Origin: Isosphaeraceae bacterium
GTDB lineage: Bacteria; Planctomycetota; Planctomycetia; Isosphaerales; Isosphaeraceae
NCBI GenBank assembly: GCA_031291845.1
Contig: JARLIH010000054.1
Span: 1-35,606 of the forward strand
DNA length: 35,606 bases
Reading direction: 5' to 3'
Within the stretch, counting starts at the first letter, position 1. Each line of letters begins with the position of its first letter. Positions 1 through 9,467 of this stretch are shown here, one piece after another. The notes beneath the pieces were generated by a model. That model was not told the DNA's origin. It searched no databases and saw nothing but the letters and a program-made list of their open reading frames with translations. Both the position numbers and the translations under genes were made by a program.

Positions 1-117
1 AAGTATGAGACCGGTATCTCAGTTACGGACGAGCAGATGGCCAAGCTCAATGTGAAGCCTGCCAAATTCCACGGTGAATGGAACTACACGATTACTCCAC
101 GCTCTCCCAAAACTTGA
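1..117 (+). CDS. ISAzo13-like transposase, C-terminal end (partial)
   Basis: Frame 1 is open from the window edge and ends in TGA at 115-117, giving 38 residues. The tail reads KFHGEWNYTITPRSP, which matches the conserved C-terminus I know from ISAzo13-family DDE transposases (a HGEWNYT-type ending). The bulk of the gene lies outside the window, so catalytic residues cannot be checked. The stop is only 22 bp from the end of the convergent DUF1254 gene, which suggests the element inserted there. The family call rests on a short tail and is moderately sure. Confidence 0.7.
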   Translation, partial: KYETGISVTDEQMAKLNVKPAKFHGEWNYTITPRSPKT

Positions 118-139
118 CGAGTTTATTTTTGCCCGCGCC
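1..139 (+). mobile_element. Right end of an ISAzo13-like insertion sequence
   Basis: The segment holds the transposase tail plus a short non-coding end. The outer end, read inward from 140 on the minus strand, is GGGCGCGGGCAAAAATAAAC, which looks like a terminal inverted repeat. The TAG stop of the neighbouring DUF1254 gene spans 142-140, exactly at this boundary. The exact end is inferred, because the left end of the element is outside the window and cannot be compared. Confidence 0.55.
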
Positions 140-1879
140 CTAAGTCGTCTGCTGCGTCGCCGCGTCAACTGTCGCGGTGGGCGTGCTGGCCACGTAGTAC
201 ACGGTGTTCGCCTGCAAGCCGTACTCGGTGGCATTGGCGCCAAACAGGATGGGCGTGCTCTCCGTGATTTTGCCCCAGGCCGGGGCACTGACCGTCATGA
301 CGTTGGTCGCGGCGTTGACCGAGAGAACGGCCGTGTCCGCGGTCGAGTAGGAGGTGTTCAGCACACTGGCCTGACTCAAGAACGGGGCGGCAACCTCCGA
401 CGGATCGGGCTGGTAGAGGGTGAGCGACCAGAACCCACTGGGGTTGCCGCTGCTATTGTTCACGAGCGGCGGGTAGGTTCCGTTCGCCGGCAGGGTCTGA
501 CCGGAGGAAGCGGGCGGCGTGAAGGTGATCGAGTAGGTGTTGTTCCCATCCAACTGCCCCGTGCCCATGTAGCTGGTCATATTCGGGTACACCGCATCAA
601 GCGGAACATTGGCGGAGCCGCCGTTCAGCACGATCGCCGAACGGACCTGGTATCCTCTCTGGTTATTGGGATATGTCCCGATAATCGTGTTCAGGATCGT
701 CCAGTAGTTGGTGCTTGACGAGGCGCCGTTGCCGCTGATGAACGCGTCGAGCTGTTGTTGACCTTGCTCATACCCGGCCTGTAATGCCTGGAGCTGCACG
801 GGGCCCCAGTTTTTCGGGATGTGGTAGCCATTTTTCGTGAGACCCAGCGGGGCAAGTATGCGCAAGATTCCCTGCTGGCCATAGGACGGGGCGAGGTAGC
901 GGGCCTTGGCACCATACTGAGGGACAACCCACGTGGGGAGCCGCTTCAAGGCCGAGCCGGACAATCCGGCGAACCGGGAGGGGATTGGGCTCCCTTTCAC
1001 GGACGTGCCGAGCTGCTGCATGAACGCGACTGCGTTCGTCGGCGTGTTCTGGTAGGGCGCGGCTGCGAGCACGTCGGCGGCCGTCGGGGTTTTGGTCGCG
1101 TAGTCCGTCGGAAAGACGGGCTGGTTGCCGTTTTGCTCGAATTGCGCCAACGTGTTCAGCGCGAATTTCTGAACGACGTTCTGGTAGACGCTGGGAACCG
1201 ACGTCGGGGCGGAGGCATCGGCCAGGGTGTTCGCCGCGACACGGATCAGCATCCAGTTGAGGTTGGTGTCCGAGGCCATGACCCGGTACTGATACCCGTC
1301 GATCGTCGCGGTCCGCAACTTGGCGTACGGTGAGTTCGGGCCGACCAGGAGGTACGACGTCGGGGCATCCGAGGGTGTCGTCCTCGTCCCGATGCTCCCG
1401 ATGGTGTTGACGTAGTCGTCCAGATAGTTGACGACGTAGTACTGATCGCTCGAAGGCGGCACCGTGAGCACCAGCGCGGGGGTCTTGCTGAAGTCGATGA
1501 ACCCGTTGAGATACAGGACCGAGGAGTCACCGGCATTCGTGGCCGCGTTGTTCCAGGCGGCGGGAACTGCTCCATAGGCCAGCGCGTTGATCGGGGCACT
1601 GATGGTCGTGTTGTAGGTCGAGAACCGCTGGACGAACTCGGGACCAAGACCCCACACATAGGCCTCGGCCGCGAGAGCCTCGATGACGGCGGGATTGGTG
1701 GCGCCGCTTGCCGGGCTCGCCGCCGGCAACGCAGTCAGCAGCGCCCGCTCCTCGAGTGCCTCCATGGCGACCACCGCCGCATGATGGTGCGCGCCCCGGC
1801 ACGACCGTGCTGCGGCCCGCCGGCCCTCGACGCAGAGAACCGTCCGCAATGTGACGGCAAGGCGGCTGAGTGAACTCAT
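140..1879 (-). CDS. DUF1254/DUF1214 protein with LEPR-XLL-type N-terminus, 3'-truncated
   Basis: This is a 579-residue protein. The chosen ATG at 1879 is preceded by AAGGGGAAG and gives an N-terminus with a long leader and LEERALLT at residues 42-49, a planctomycete LEPR-XLL-type motif of exported proteins. The next ~430 residues match DUF1254 (AAEAYVWGLGPEFV start) and DUF1214 (GFWSLTLYQPD near the C-terminus). Those domains occur together in secreted proteins of unknown function. A further beta-rich tail containing GLQANTVYYVAST follows. The tail stops abruptly in QQTT where IS-like sequence begins, so the 3' end is probably lost. The open frame continues upstream to 2395, but that extension has no family features. 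Confidence 0.85.
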   Translation of the reverse strand: MSSLSRLAVTLRTVLCVEGRRAAARSCRGAHHHAAVVAMEALEERALLTALPAASPASGATNPAVIEALAAEAYVWGLGPEFVQRFSTYNTTISAPINALAYGAVPAAWNNAATNAGDSSVLYLNGFIDFSKTPALVLTVPPSSDQYYVVNYLDDYVNTIGSIGTRTTPSDAPTSYLLVGPNSPYAKLRTATIDGYQYRVMASDTNLNWMLIRVAANTLADASAPTSVPSVYQNVVQKFALNTLAQFEQNGNQPVFPTDYATKTPTAADVLAAAPYQNTPTNAVAFMQQLGTSVKGSPIPSRFAGLSGSALKRLPTWVVPQYGAKARYLAPSYGQQGILRILAPLGLTKNGYHIPKNWGPVQLQALQAGYEQGQQQLDAFISGNGASSSTNYWTILNTIIGTYPNNQRGYQVRSAIVLNGGSANVPLDAVYPNMTSYMGTGQLDGNNTYSITFTPPASSGQTLPANGTYPPLVNNSSGNPSGFWSLTLYQPDPSEVAAPFLSQASVLNTSYSTADTAVLSVNAATNVMTVSAPAWGKITESTPILFGANATEYGLQANTVYYVASTPTATVDAATQQTT

Positions 1880-2391
1880 GGCACTTCCCCTTGTGTGGCG
1901 ACGAAAATGAGCCGGATGACTCGAGAGGTGGCACTTCTCAAGACGCTCGGCCGTGCCAACCGGCTTAGCGCACATCAATGAACCTGGACCGCACAGCCTC
2001 GTGCGTCTTCGGCAGGCGATGACCCCGAAACGGCCGCTCGAGGAGGCCGGATTTGTCGGAATGCCGAGTCCCAGGCACATCACGCAGTCTAGGAAAAGCA
2101 GAGGACGCCGAAATGGTTCTGTCAAATGGAGACTTCTCGCTGATCTCCGCCGCGACTCGCGGTTTCGGCTCAAACGGCCGAGCAGGGACGGTGTTGGGTG
2201 CCATGCCCACGTCTTCGTGGGCACGGCATTCGACCGATTCCTACCCAGCGGCTGGCGCCGAAATCGGCGGTCGTGGTGGAGATTCGTGAGAAGTCTCACA
2301 AACTCAGGCGCAGTCGCGCAACTTAGAAACAAGGCCGGCGTGCTTGCGGGCGTGGGTAAGCATGGCCTGCTTCTCGGCGAGCGTCTTCGGT
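1880..2391. other. Intergenic region, 512 bp
   Basis: This lies between two minus-strand genes. Open frames here lack recognisable motifs. It presumably carries the promoter of the DUF1254 gene, but I see no convincing promoter or terminator. Confidence 0.4.
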
Positions 2392-5300
2392 TCATCTCAG
2401 CAGGCGGAAGATCGGCTCGAAGATGCTGTCGATCGCGTCGGACAGGTCAGGGAACTGGGTGATCGCGATGCCGACGAGCGGGAGAATGGTTGGCAAGATC
2501 GTCGCCAGGAACGTACGGTCCAGTGTGACCCGGTTTGGCAACGTGAGCGAGACCCGACTGAGGAACGTGTCCCGATCGAGCTGAACATAAACATAAATAA
2601 TGAAAAATACGACTATAAATGCCATCCCACCCACCAGGACCATTAACAGTCGGGCCGGCTGGAACGGGTAGGACGTGATCGTAAAGAGAAGTAAAAGAGG
2701 GCCAACGGTGAGGAACGTCGCCAAGTTCCGCATGTGGATCGTGAACTGGCTCACATAGTTCACGACTTCCAGCGCGACCAGTTCCTCGGCCGCCTTTCGC
2801 CAGGATGGTCCGGGGCTGGTTGCCGTCGGTGCCGCCTGCGCCTGCGGGGTTGCCGCGGGTGAGGCTTTGACGTCCCGATTCAGTGGTGCGTCGGCGTACG
2901 CTTGCTGCAACGGCATGAAGCGCCAAGACGGGACCAGGACCCGCAGGCAAGCGGCTGCAGCCGAGATGAGACCGAGCCGAATCGGGGCTTGCGCAACATC
3001 ACCGAAATCGCCTCCAGTCGCCATCTCGCCATCGAAGAGGGCCTTGATCCGGTCGGCCGCGTCGGTCCCGGTGCCGTCCGGGGTCAGCTTGATGTTGATG
3101 GCGATCTGGTCGAGTAACGCCCGCTCGGGCACCGTAAGCTGGGTATGCGTGTCACCAAAGAGTTGGGTGCGAATGTCCATCCGGGCTGAGTCGAAGCCCT
3201 GCGCGACCCGCGCCCACTGCTGTACCGAGAACGCAAGGTTCGAGAACCGGGGCTCGTACTGGTCGAGGTAACGCCCATACGTCCGGGAAAAGCTCGCGGG
3301 CAGCCGGTCATAGGCTTGCAGCACGGGGAACTGGGCGATCTCCCGGAACATCTTCCGCAGGTGCTTCCATAGTAAGAGGAAACGGGCGAAGGTGAACAGA
3401 ACCGCCAGGGAGAACAGGACGAAGAAAACAAGCATGATCCCGGTGTACCATGGCCCATCGATGGTCGGGACGAACTTCTGAATCAAACGGAGGACGGCGA
3501 AGAGCACCAGGCCACCCAGCAAGAGAAATGCGGGGTAAGCCCCCTTGACCGAATGCCAACCGTGCAACAACTCGTCGATCTTCGTGGCACGGCGCCTGAT
3601 CCGACCCAGAATCGAGCCCGCCTCTCCGACGCCTGCCCAGAGATCCCCCACTGAATGAGGTGGCTGCTCCGGAGAACCGTCGAACGGACCCCCGGTTCGG
3701 AGGCGATCGATGAGGTAAATCCGCTTGAGTTGGCAGTAGAACCAACAGAGGCTCACAAGTCCGAGACAGAGGGCGGGTGTGACTCGGGACACTCCGTTGC
3801 TGAGATGCACCGTGCGCTCGAAGTCGAGTAGTCCCGCGACCTTCTGCCGGACCTGCTCGGCCGTGTATTCCCGCCAGCTCAGCCAGTACCAGCACAGCCA
3901 GAGAACGACGACCGCCAACGACGCCAGCAACGAGAGCACCAACGTCCACGTGAGGCGGCTCGCGAGCGGCTCGATCGAATTCGCCCGCCGCGCACAACCG
4001 AGGATACAGCGCGCCCAAACGACGACGCCCAGCGCAACCACCGTTGCACACGAAATGAAGGGCGCACTCAGGATGAATACCCAGTTGAGAAAGTCATCAG
4101 CCGACGATAGTCGCCTCCAGAGTGGGAACGACCAAGCCGAGAAAAACGCTGGCACGAGGCTGGGTGAGGCGATGTACCAGTAGAGGACCGCGACGGTCAC
4201 CACGGCCATCCCGAAATACCAGGCTTGCTTGGTGCTAAGACCGGCGATCCGGGTCGGTCTGAGAACCTCAACGAGGGTCCGAAACCCACTCTCGGTGCGC
4301 CCGGGCACGGGACGCCCATCATGTCCCTGGAGCCGCTCCTGAATCAACCGAGAGAGGGCCCAAAGGACCGACCAGATGAACGCGCTACAGACCATGAAAG
4401 CCGTTCCCCAGGTCCACGTGTAGCGGGGAATGAACTGGAGGAGCCGGCGCTCCGCTTCGAACGTCCGCTGTCGGTGATCGGCGCTAGCGCCCTCCGTCCG
4501 CTCGGCGCCCTCAACACGCACCGGCTTCAGGTACTGTTCGTAGAGCTTCGCGCCGTTCGGACCCTGCGGCACCAGGTACTCGACCGGCCAGATCCCGCGC
4601 TGGCCGACGACGCCGATCCAGAGAGGCGGACGGTGCTCACCTTCCGCGAGCGCAAGTAGGTCCTGCGCGTCGCCCGAGACCAGAGCACGGGTCGGTACTC
4701 CGTAATCGAGCAGCTTCCTCCACGTCCGCAGGCCATCCCCGAGGGAGTGCTCGGTTGCATCGCTGAGGAAGTGAGCCAGGGTTGCATTATAGACCCCCTG
4801 GTCACCCTGCTGGTGGAACTGGCGCCGTTCCCCGTCGCCGGTGAAGGGAAACGTCCAGGGCTGCGTCGACGAGTTGAGCGGGTACGTCGACGCGACGATC
4901 ATCCCCCGTAGCCGGCCGCTGTAATCGGGATGCGCGAGAAGCACATCACACGTGTTCGTAAACATCTGGACGTCTGGGCAAAATTCGGTCACGAGTTGGG
5001 CGAGGAAAAGCGTATCCCTGATATCGCTTCCGAAGATGCCCACGTACCGAAAATCGTCATGCGAAATCGTCGTGAGGATTTTCGCCAGGAGAAACTCGTC
5101 GGTGGTCGCCGTCATCGCGGGTGAGAGTGCCGGTATGATGTCGCGCGGGTTGCCGGTCTCATCAAACGGAACGCGGAGCTTGCTGCGCGGCCGAGGCAGG
5201 ATCGGCACCTCCGGATCGTGCTGTGTCCGATTTCGCTCGAAGGCGGAACGTAGCTGCGAGATCCGGGATGGGAACTTCATATTGACCAATTTCGGCGCCG

Positions 5301-6399
5301 CAAGTTTATCCGCGCTGTCTTCTCCGTGGAGTTGGTCGCTATAGATATCTTCGATGAGCTTACCGTACGAGGTATCGGACTCGGTGAGGATGGCAATCTT
5401 GCTAGGCCACCTGCCCGCGTTTTTCTTCCTCAAGTAGTTGAGCAGCCAGGGAACGACCAGCCTGTCCGAGATCACCGTGGCGCTGATAGTCGCATCAGCG
5501 GGCTTCGCCGCCTCGCGGAAGTGCTCCTGATCGACCATCGTCGCGCTGCCGGTATTGATCAGGAAGCGGCGGATCCGGTCGGAAGGGTTCGACTGCTGGG
5601 TGGCCCACCCCGAGATCGCCAGCGCCATCGAGTTCGCGGATCCCGAGAAGAACGGCCCGACGATGTGAATGGGGTGCGTTTCGTCAAAAAATCGTTCGTA
5701 ATTTTTAATAATATTAAGTGCACTAACGAAAGCTATTTTATGAATACCCCACGTCGGGGACTCGCCGACGACTAGGATCATGAGGAGCCGTTGTTCGTCG
5801 CGAGACGTCACACCCTTGTTCCGGAAGAGAAGCACTCCCGGCTCGCGCTCATGGAGCATAGGCGACGCTTGTCCATTGGGGTCCAGGGTGTCCTCCCGTA
5901 CCAGGTCGCCCCGGCCGGGCTGTTTCCCGGATGGCCACCACGGTAGCCAGTAGCGGTCGAGCACGAAGCCTTGACTCTCAACTGCCATTTCAATCGCGTC
6001 GAGCGTGGAGTCGAAGTTGTAGCCAAAGCGCGAGTCGATCGGGTCCGGCGCCGTCGCGATCAGGAACTCAACATCCAATCGCCGGAGGTCCCGCGCGATC
6101 GACCGGGCCGAACGACCGTGGTACTTTTCATCGAGCGCCAGGTAATCCACGACCGGTTTCAGCGTATCAAGCCGATGAGCGGGAGGCTCCTTATCGCTCC
6201 CCTTCGCTTGCTCGCCCACGCGCTCCGGCGCTTCCCGGGGCTCAGCCGGCGCGGCTTGTACCAGTGAGGTTCGCTGAGGGGCGGCACCGGTCGGAGCCGC
6301 GGTCTTGGCCAAGCCAACGAAGAAACTCCCAACGACGAGCAGCACGACAACCCACAGATCGCGTTCCCGCCCTTGCATACGACCCGCCCCCCCCTTCAT
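2392..6399 (-). CDS. Very large multi-pass membrane protein with periplasmic-binding-like ectodomain
   Basis: The protein has 1335 residues; a second ATG at 6378 (residue 8) is an equally possible start. A hydrophobic signal or anchor spans residues 15-31. Residues ~108-620 look like a type I periplasmic-binding fold: alternating beta and alpha segments, VEFLIATAPDPIDS at the start and DFRYVGIFGSDIRDTL midway. Further hydrophobic helices lie near 663-683, 727-745, 770-797, 816-842, 874-892, 955-975, 985-1005, 1228-1242, 1250-1273 and 1296-1315. A soluble segment of ~220 residues sits before the last three. I know hypothetical planctomycete and proteobacterial proteins with the opening motif (…PDPIDS…DRYWLPW) but no assigned function. 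Neighbouring genes do not suggest a pathway. Sensor or transport-linked receptor roles are guesses. Confidence 0.85.
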   Translation of the reverse strand: MKGGAGRMQGRERDLWVVVLLVVGSFFVGLAKTAAPTGAAPQRTSLVQAAPAEPREAPERVGEQAKGSDKEPPAHRLDTLKPVVDYLALDEKYHGRSARSIARDLRRLDVEFLIATAPDPIDSRFGYNFDSTLDAIEMAVESQGFVLDRYWLPWWPSGKQPGRGDLVREDTLDPNGQASPMLHEREPGVLLFRNKGVTSRDEQRLLMILVVGESPTWGIHKIAFVSALNIIKNYERFFDETHPIHIVGPFFSGSANSMALAISGWATQQSNPSDRIRRFLINTGSATMVDQEHFREAAKPADATISATVISDRLVVPWLLNYLRKKNAGRWPSKIAILTESDTSYGKLIEDIYSDQLHGEDSADKLAAPKLVNMKFPSRISQLRSAFERNRTQHDPEVPILPRPRSKLRVPFDETGNPRDIIPALSPAMTATTDEFLLAKILTTISHDDFRYVGIFGSDIRDTLFLAQLVTEFCPDVQMFTNTCDVLLAHPDYSGRLRGMIVASTYPLNSSTQPWTFPFTGDGERRQFHQQGDQGVYNATLAHFLSDATEHSLGDGLRTWRKLLDYGVPTRALVSGDAQDLLALAEGEHRPPLWIGVVGQRGIWPVEYLVPQGPNGAKLYEQYLKPVRVEGAERTEGASADHRQRTFEAERRLLQFIPRYTWTWGTAFMVCSAFIWSVLWALSRLIQERLQGHDGRPVPGRTESGFRTLVEVLRPTRIAGLSTKQAWYFGMAVVTVAVLYWYIASPSLVPAFFSAWSFPLWRRLSSADDFLNWVFILSAPFISCATVVALGVVVWARCILGCARRANSIEPLASRLTWTLVLSLLASLAVVVLWLCWYWLSWREYTAEQVRQKVAGLLDFERTVHLSNGVSRVTPALCLGLVSLCWFYCQLKRIYLIDRLRTGGPFDGSPEQPPHSVGDLWAGVGEAGSILGRIRRRATKIDELLHGWHSVKGAYPAFLLLGGLVLFAVLRLIQKFVPTIDGPWYTGIMLVFFVLFSLAVLFTFARFLLLWKHLRKMFREIAQFPVLQAYDRLPASFSRTYGRYLDQYEPRFSNLAFSVQQWARVAQGFDSARMDIRTQLFGDTHTQLTVPERALLDQIAINIKLTPDGTGTDAADRIKALFDGEMATGGDFGDVAQAPIRLGLISAAAACLRVLVPSWRFMPLQQAYADAPLNRDVKASPAATPQAQAAPTATSPGPSWRKAAEELVALEVVNYVSQFTIHMRNLATFLTVGPLLLLFTITSYPFQPARLLMVLVGGMAFIVVFFIIYVYVQLDRDTFLSRVSLTLPNRVTLDRTFLATILPTILPLVGIAITQFPDLSDAIDSIFEPIFRLLR

Positions 6400-6757
6400 G
6401 CAGTCCCGCCCGGACCGTCCTCACCAACCCGTCCGCCAAGCTAAGGTCTTCATCAGCAGGGCACAAGCACTTTCTTCAAATGACCGCTGAAAGATGAGGT
6501 TCTCTTTTTGAGAATAGGTGGCAGGTTTTGATCATACTCGAAGTCTATTGACTAATTCGTAAGAAGCCACGCGGGGACGGTGGGTGTCCCATGCGGCGCT
6601 CGTGCCGAGGCATTGAACGCCGGGCGACCGCTGAGATAAAGTTATGGTGTGTCCGTCGACATGCGATTGAGCTTGAGCCTGGCCAGGGGTTTCGGCCGTT
6701 GGATTCTCAAACCGGCCCGGCACCTGACCTCTCCTCTAGTTCGGAGTGTGTGCCAAA
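6400..6757. other. Divergent intergenic region
   Basis: These 358 bp separate the large membrane-protein gene (minus) and the isoaspartyl peptidase gene (plus), so both promoters should be here. A small inverted repeat, TTCTC-TTTTT-GAGAA, lies at 6500-6514. No clear -35/-10 pair was identified. Confidence 0.4.
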
Positions 6758-7789
6758 ATGACTCCGCGGATTCATGCGGTCGTGCTCTTGTCAGCCTTTC
6801 TGGCCGTGACTGCCCGCGGTGATGAACCGCCCGCGGCGCGCGAGCGGATTGTGTTAGTCGTTCACGGGGGGTCGGGTGTTCGACCACGCTCCGAGATGGC
6901 CCCAGCGCGCGAACAAGAGTACCGCCGGGTGCTGACGGAGGCACTGCGGGCTGGTCATCAAGCGTTGGGGCATACCAGCCGGAGTGTCGACGCGGTCGAG
7001 GCGGCGATTCGAGTCATGGAAGATTCCAGTCTCTTCAACGCCGGCAAGGGCGCGGTCTTCAACCACGATGGACGCAACGAGCTCGATGCCTCGATCATGG
7101 AGGGCCGAGAGAAGCGCGCCGGGGCGGTTGCCAACGTGACCCGAATCAAGAACCCGATCTCCGCAGCGCGGGCGGTCATGGAACGTTCGGCCCATGTCCT
7201 GCTCATTGGCGACGGGGCAGAACGGTTCGCCTTTGCACAACACCTTCGTGAAGTGTCCCCCGTCTACTTCTGGACCCCCGAACGGTGGGAAGAGCTACAG
7301 AAGGCGCTCCACGAGGAACAGGCCGCAAGCCCTGCGCCGGGCGCGGCGAAGGGGGGTGAGACCGACCACCCCTTTGGGACAGTCGGCGCCGTCGCGCTCG
7401 ACCCCGCGGGCAACCTCGCTGCGGGAACCTCAACAGGCGGGATGACCAACAAGCGGTACGGGCGGGTAGGCGACTCCCCCATCATCGGCGCCGGCACGTA
7501 CGCGGATAACTCGACCTGTGCCGTCTCGTGCACCGGCCACGGTGAGGTTTTTATCCGCAACGCGGTCGCGCACGACATTGTGGCTCGGATGAAGTACGGC
7601 AAGCGCAGCCTCGGCGAGGCAGCCCGCGAAGCGCTCCGCGCGCTGCCGAGCGAACCCGGAGGAGTCGGCGGGATGATCGCGCTCGATGCCCGCGGCAACG
7701 CGATCATAGAGTTCGATACCGAGGGTATGTACCGGGGGCAGATTACCGAGTCCGGTGCCGTCACCACCGCGATCTATCGTGAGCCCTGA
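6758..7789 (+). CDS. Isoaspartyl peptidase / L-asparaginase (Ntn hydrolase, T2 family)
   Basis: The 343-residue protein would hydrolyse isoaspartyl dipeptides and/or L-asparagine. The ATG at 6758 is preferred because GGAG lies at 6743-6746; a GTG at 6746 has no such site. Residues 1-21 look like a signal peptide, so the enzyme is probably exported. The family hallmarks are all visible: VVHGGSG near residue 35, NAGKGAVF near 94, and the autocleavage site HPFGTVGAVALD, where T208 would become the N-terminal nucleophile. They are followed by STGGMTNKRYGRVGDSPIIG, which shapes the active site. Length fits an unprocessed precursor. It appears monocistronic. Whether it prefers isoaspartyl peptides or asparagine cannot be told from sequence. 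Confidence 0.93.
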   Translation: MTPRIHAVVLLSAFLAVTARGDEPPAARERIVLVVHGGSGVRPRSEMAPAREQEYRRVLTEALRAGHQALGHTSRSVDAVEAAIRVMEDSSLFNAGKGAVFNHDGRNELDASIMEGREKRAGAVANVTRIKNPISAARAVMERSAHVLLIGDGAERFAFAQHLREVSPVYFWTPERWEELQKALHEEQAASPAPGAAKGGETDHPFGTVGAVALDPAGNLAAGTSTGGMTNKRYGRVGDSPIIGAGTYADNSTCAVSCTGHGEVFIRNAVAHDIVARMKYGKRSLGEAAREALRALPSEPGGVGGMIALDARGNAIIEFDTEGMYRGQITESGAVTTAIYREP

Positions 7790-8021
7790 GAGGGCCGGAA
7801 ACGGATCCTCCGAAGGCTGGTCACTGAGCGGTGGTGTTCAGCGAGAAGTGTCCGATTACAACGTCCATTGTGGACCGAACTGGGTGGCACGCTCGAAGTC
7901 TTCGACGGGCGTGCTACCTAATGCACCGAAGGCGCTCGCTCGGCGACCTTGGAACAACAGTGTATAGGTGGCTGGGATCGAGTTCCTCACCCAATTGGAT
8001 GCCAGCCGCTTGCAAACCGCC

Positions 8022-8360
8022 CTAATCGGGCCCTTTGGCCGGCTGTGACTTCCGAATCTCCGCCGCCCGGGCGCGGATCTCGGGGGCGGTCATCCCTTGC
8101 AGAGAACGGTACATGTAAGAGAGAGACGTGGTCTCGATCGTCATCGTTTCGCGCGCCCTGCCGCGGTCGATCTCCGGCCGGGCGACCGTCAACATGTCGG
8201 CGGCGAACGTTTCCCGCTCGCTCTCCGTCATCGGGTTCATCATCGCTTCCATCGAGGCTTGGGCCTGCTCATCGGTCGACGAATCGAACCGGGGCGGGCC
8301 GCAGCCGGAAGGCAGCATCGACACGAGCAGCCCCAGGAGCAAGACAAAGAGCCGGCGCAT
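8022..8360 (-). CDS. Small lipoprotein of unknown function
   Basis: This is a 112-residue protein. A short charged start (MRR), a hydrophobic stretch and a lipobox-like LPSGC at the end of it predict a lipoprotein signal with the cysteine near residue 20. The mature part is charged and helical and rich in Met, Glu and Arg (MTESERETFAADML). No family is recognised. It is downstream of the DinB-like gene on the same strand with a 90 bp gap, so co-transcription is possible. Confidence 0.7.
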   Translation of the reverse strand: MRRLFVLLLGLLVSMLPSGCGPPRFDSSTDEQAQASMEAMMNPMTESERETFAADMLTVARPEIDRGRARETMTIETTSLSYMYRSLQGMTAPEIRARAAEIRKSQPAKGPD

Positions 8361-8450
8361 CGTATTGAGCCCCGTGAGACGTGGTATGCGCCGTGGTTTC
8401 GCGTTCGCGGCTTTTCGACATCCAAAGGGCGGCTCCCTTTCTCCCAGGCC

Positions 8451-8951
8451 CTATTCGTCTCCCGACGGGCCGTAGATGCCGGGAACGGGAATGTCGTTCA
8501 AGCGGAGATAGACGCACAAGTGGGCGCGATGGTGGATGATGTGGTTAAGGACGAAGCTGCGGACCACCACGGCCCGCGGCATGGTGAAGATCGGCTGGCC
8601 AGCCTGCAGTAGCGTCCACATCTGGCCGACTTCCTCGTCCTTGACCGCCTTGAGCGCTTCGCGGGCGGCGGCGACGTTCCGGTCGAAAGTGTCAAGGATC
8701 GCCTGTCGAGTTGTCCCTTTCGGAAACTTGTAGGGCTCGCCGCCGACCGGAGCGATATCCAGGGATGACGTCGTGAACGTCAGCACAAGCCAATTCGGCA
8801 GGTCCGCCAGGTGGTTGGCGTTCCACCCGATCGTGTTCGACTTGGGGTGGGCCCGCCAATCGAGCTTGTCTTCGGGAATCCGCTCGAGCACTTTGCGCGT
8901 GCTCGCCATTTCCTGGTCAAACTCGGGCAGAATGGTTTCGGCGTACGACAT
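8451..8951 (-). CDS. DinB-family putative metalloenzyme
   Basis: This 166-residue protein has the four-helix DinB/YfiT layout. The start is supported by GAGGAAAAT just before the ATG. The likely metal ligands are H47 (NANHLADL) and the HHRAH motif at residues 140-144, the usual spacing for a divalent metal site in this superfamily. Some relatives are thiol (bacillithiol or mycothiol) transferases; many have no known substrate. The gene begins 30 bp after a 63-residue protein gene and is probably co-transcribed with it. The specific reaction is unknown. Confidence 0.85.
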   Translation of the reverse strand: MSYAETILPEFDQEMASTRKVLERIPEDKLDWRAHPKSNTIGWNANHLADLPNWLVLTFTTSSLDIAPVGGEPYKFPKGTTRQAILDTFDRNVAAAREALKAVKDEEVGQMWTLLQAGQPIFTMPRAVVVRSFVLNHIIHHRAHLCVYLRLNDIPVPGIYGPSGDE

Positions 8952-8981
8952 GGGATTTTCCTCGGGACCAAGGGGACACCG

Positions 8982-9173
8982 TCAGCCGGCAGGGTACTCG
9001 TGGGCCAGGATTTCTGCAACGACGGAGGTCCCGGCAGGCAGGGCCGCTCCCTCGGGCAACCCCAGGTACCCCCGCAACAGCCGCTCGAGTTCCGCCTTGC
9101 CATGCGGGGTCATCGCCATGACCCGAAGCTGCATTTCTCTCTCGTCGCGAGGTAAAGGCCGTGTGATCGGCAT
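8982..9173 (-). CDS. Small conserved-looking protein, 63 residues
   Basis: The ATG at 9173 has a good GGAGG ribosome-binding site upstream. The open frame extends to 9437 without one, and that extension looks non-coding. The protein is MPITRPLPRDERE… ending HEYPAG, charged and helical, with no export signal. I do not recognise the family. It lies immediately before the DinB-like gene, so the two are likely a transcription unit and may act together. Confidence 0.6.
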   Translation of the reverse strand: MPITRPLPRDEREMQLRVMAMTPHGKAELERLLRGYLGLPEGAALPAGTSVVAEILAHEYPAG

Positions 9174-9467
9174 GATCGAGCCTCCAAAGGAGTTGTCGCG
9201 ACCGGCGTCAAGCTCCCGTCGATTGTATGCCAGGGACGTTCGATTCTCGACGGCCTGCAAAGACCGACATCGGTAGGGTCCGAGCGCGCGGTCATTGGCC
9301 GCGCTCGTTCTCTTCTTGAAGGAAGAGTCGATAAAACTTGTCGTTCCTCGGCATGTTCGCCCGCCCCGGTTGGCGGGAACGCCCGAGGACAGCGGCCGTG
9401 GAGTCCCGGTTATCCGTAGCGGCGAACGGCTCGCCACGCGACGACCTTTTCGGGCCGTCCCGGCCGC

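Noticed and set aside
1880..2395. 172-residue N-terminal extension of the DUF1254 protein
   Set aside because: It has no ribosome-binding site or domain and would bury the leader and LEERALLT motif inside the protein.
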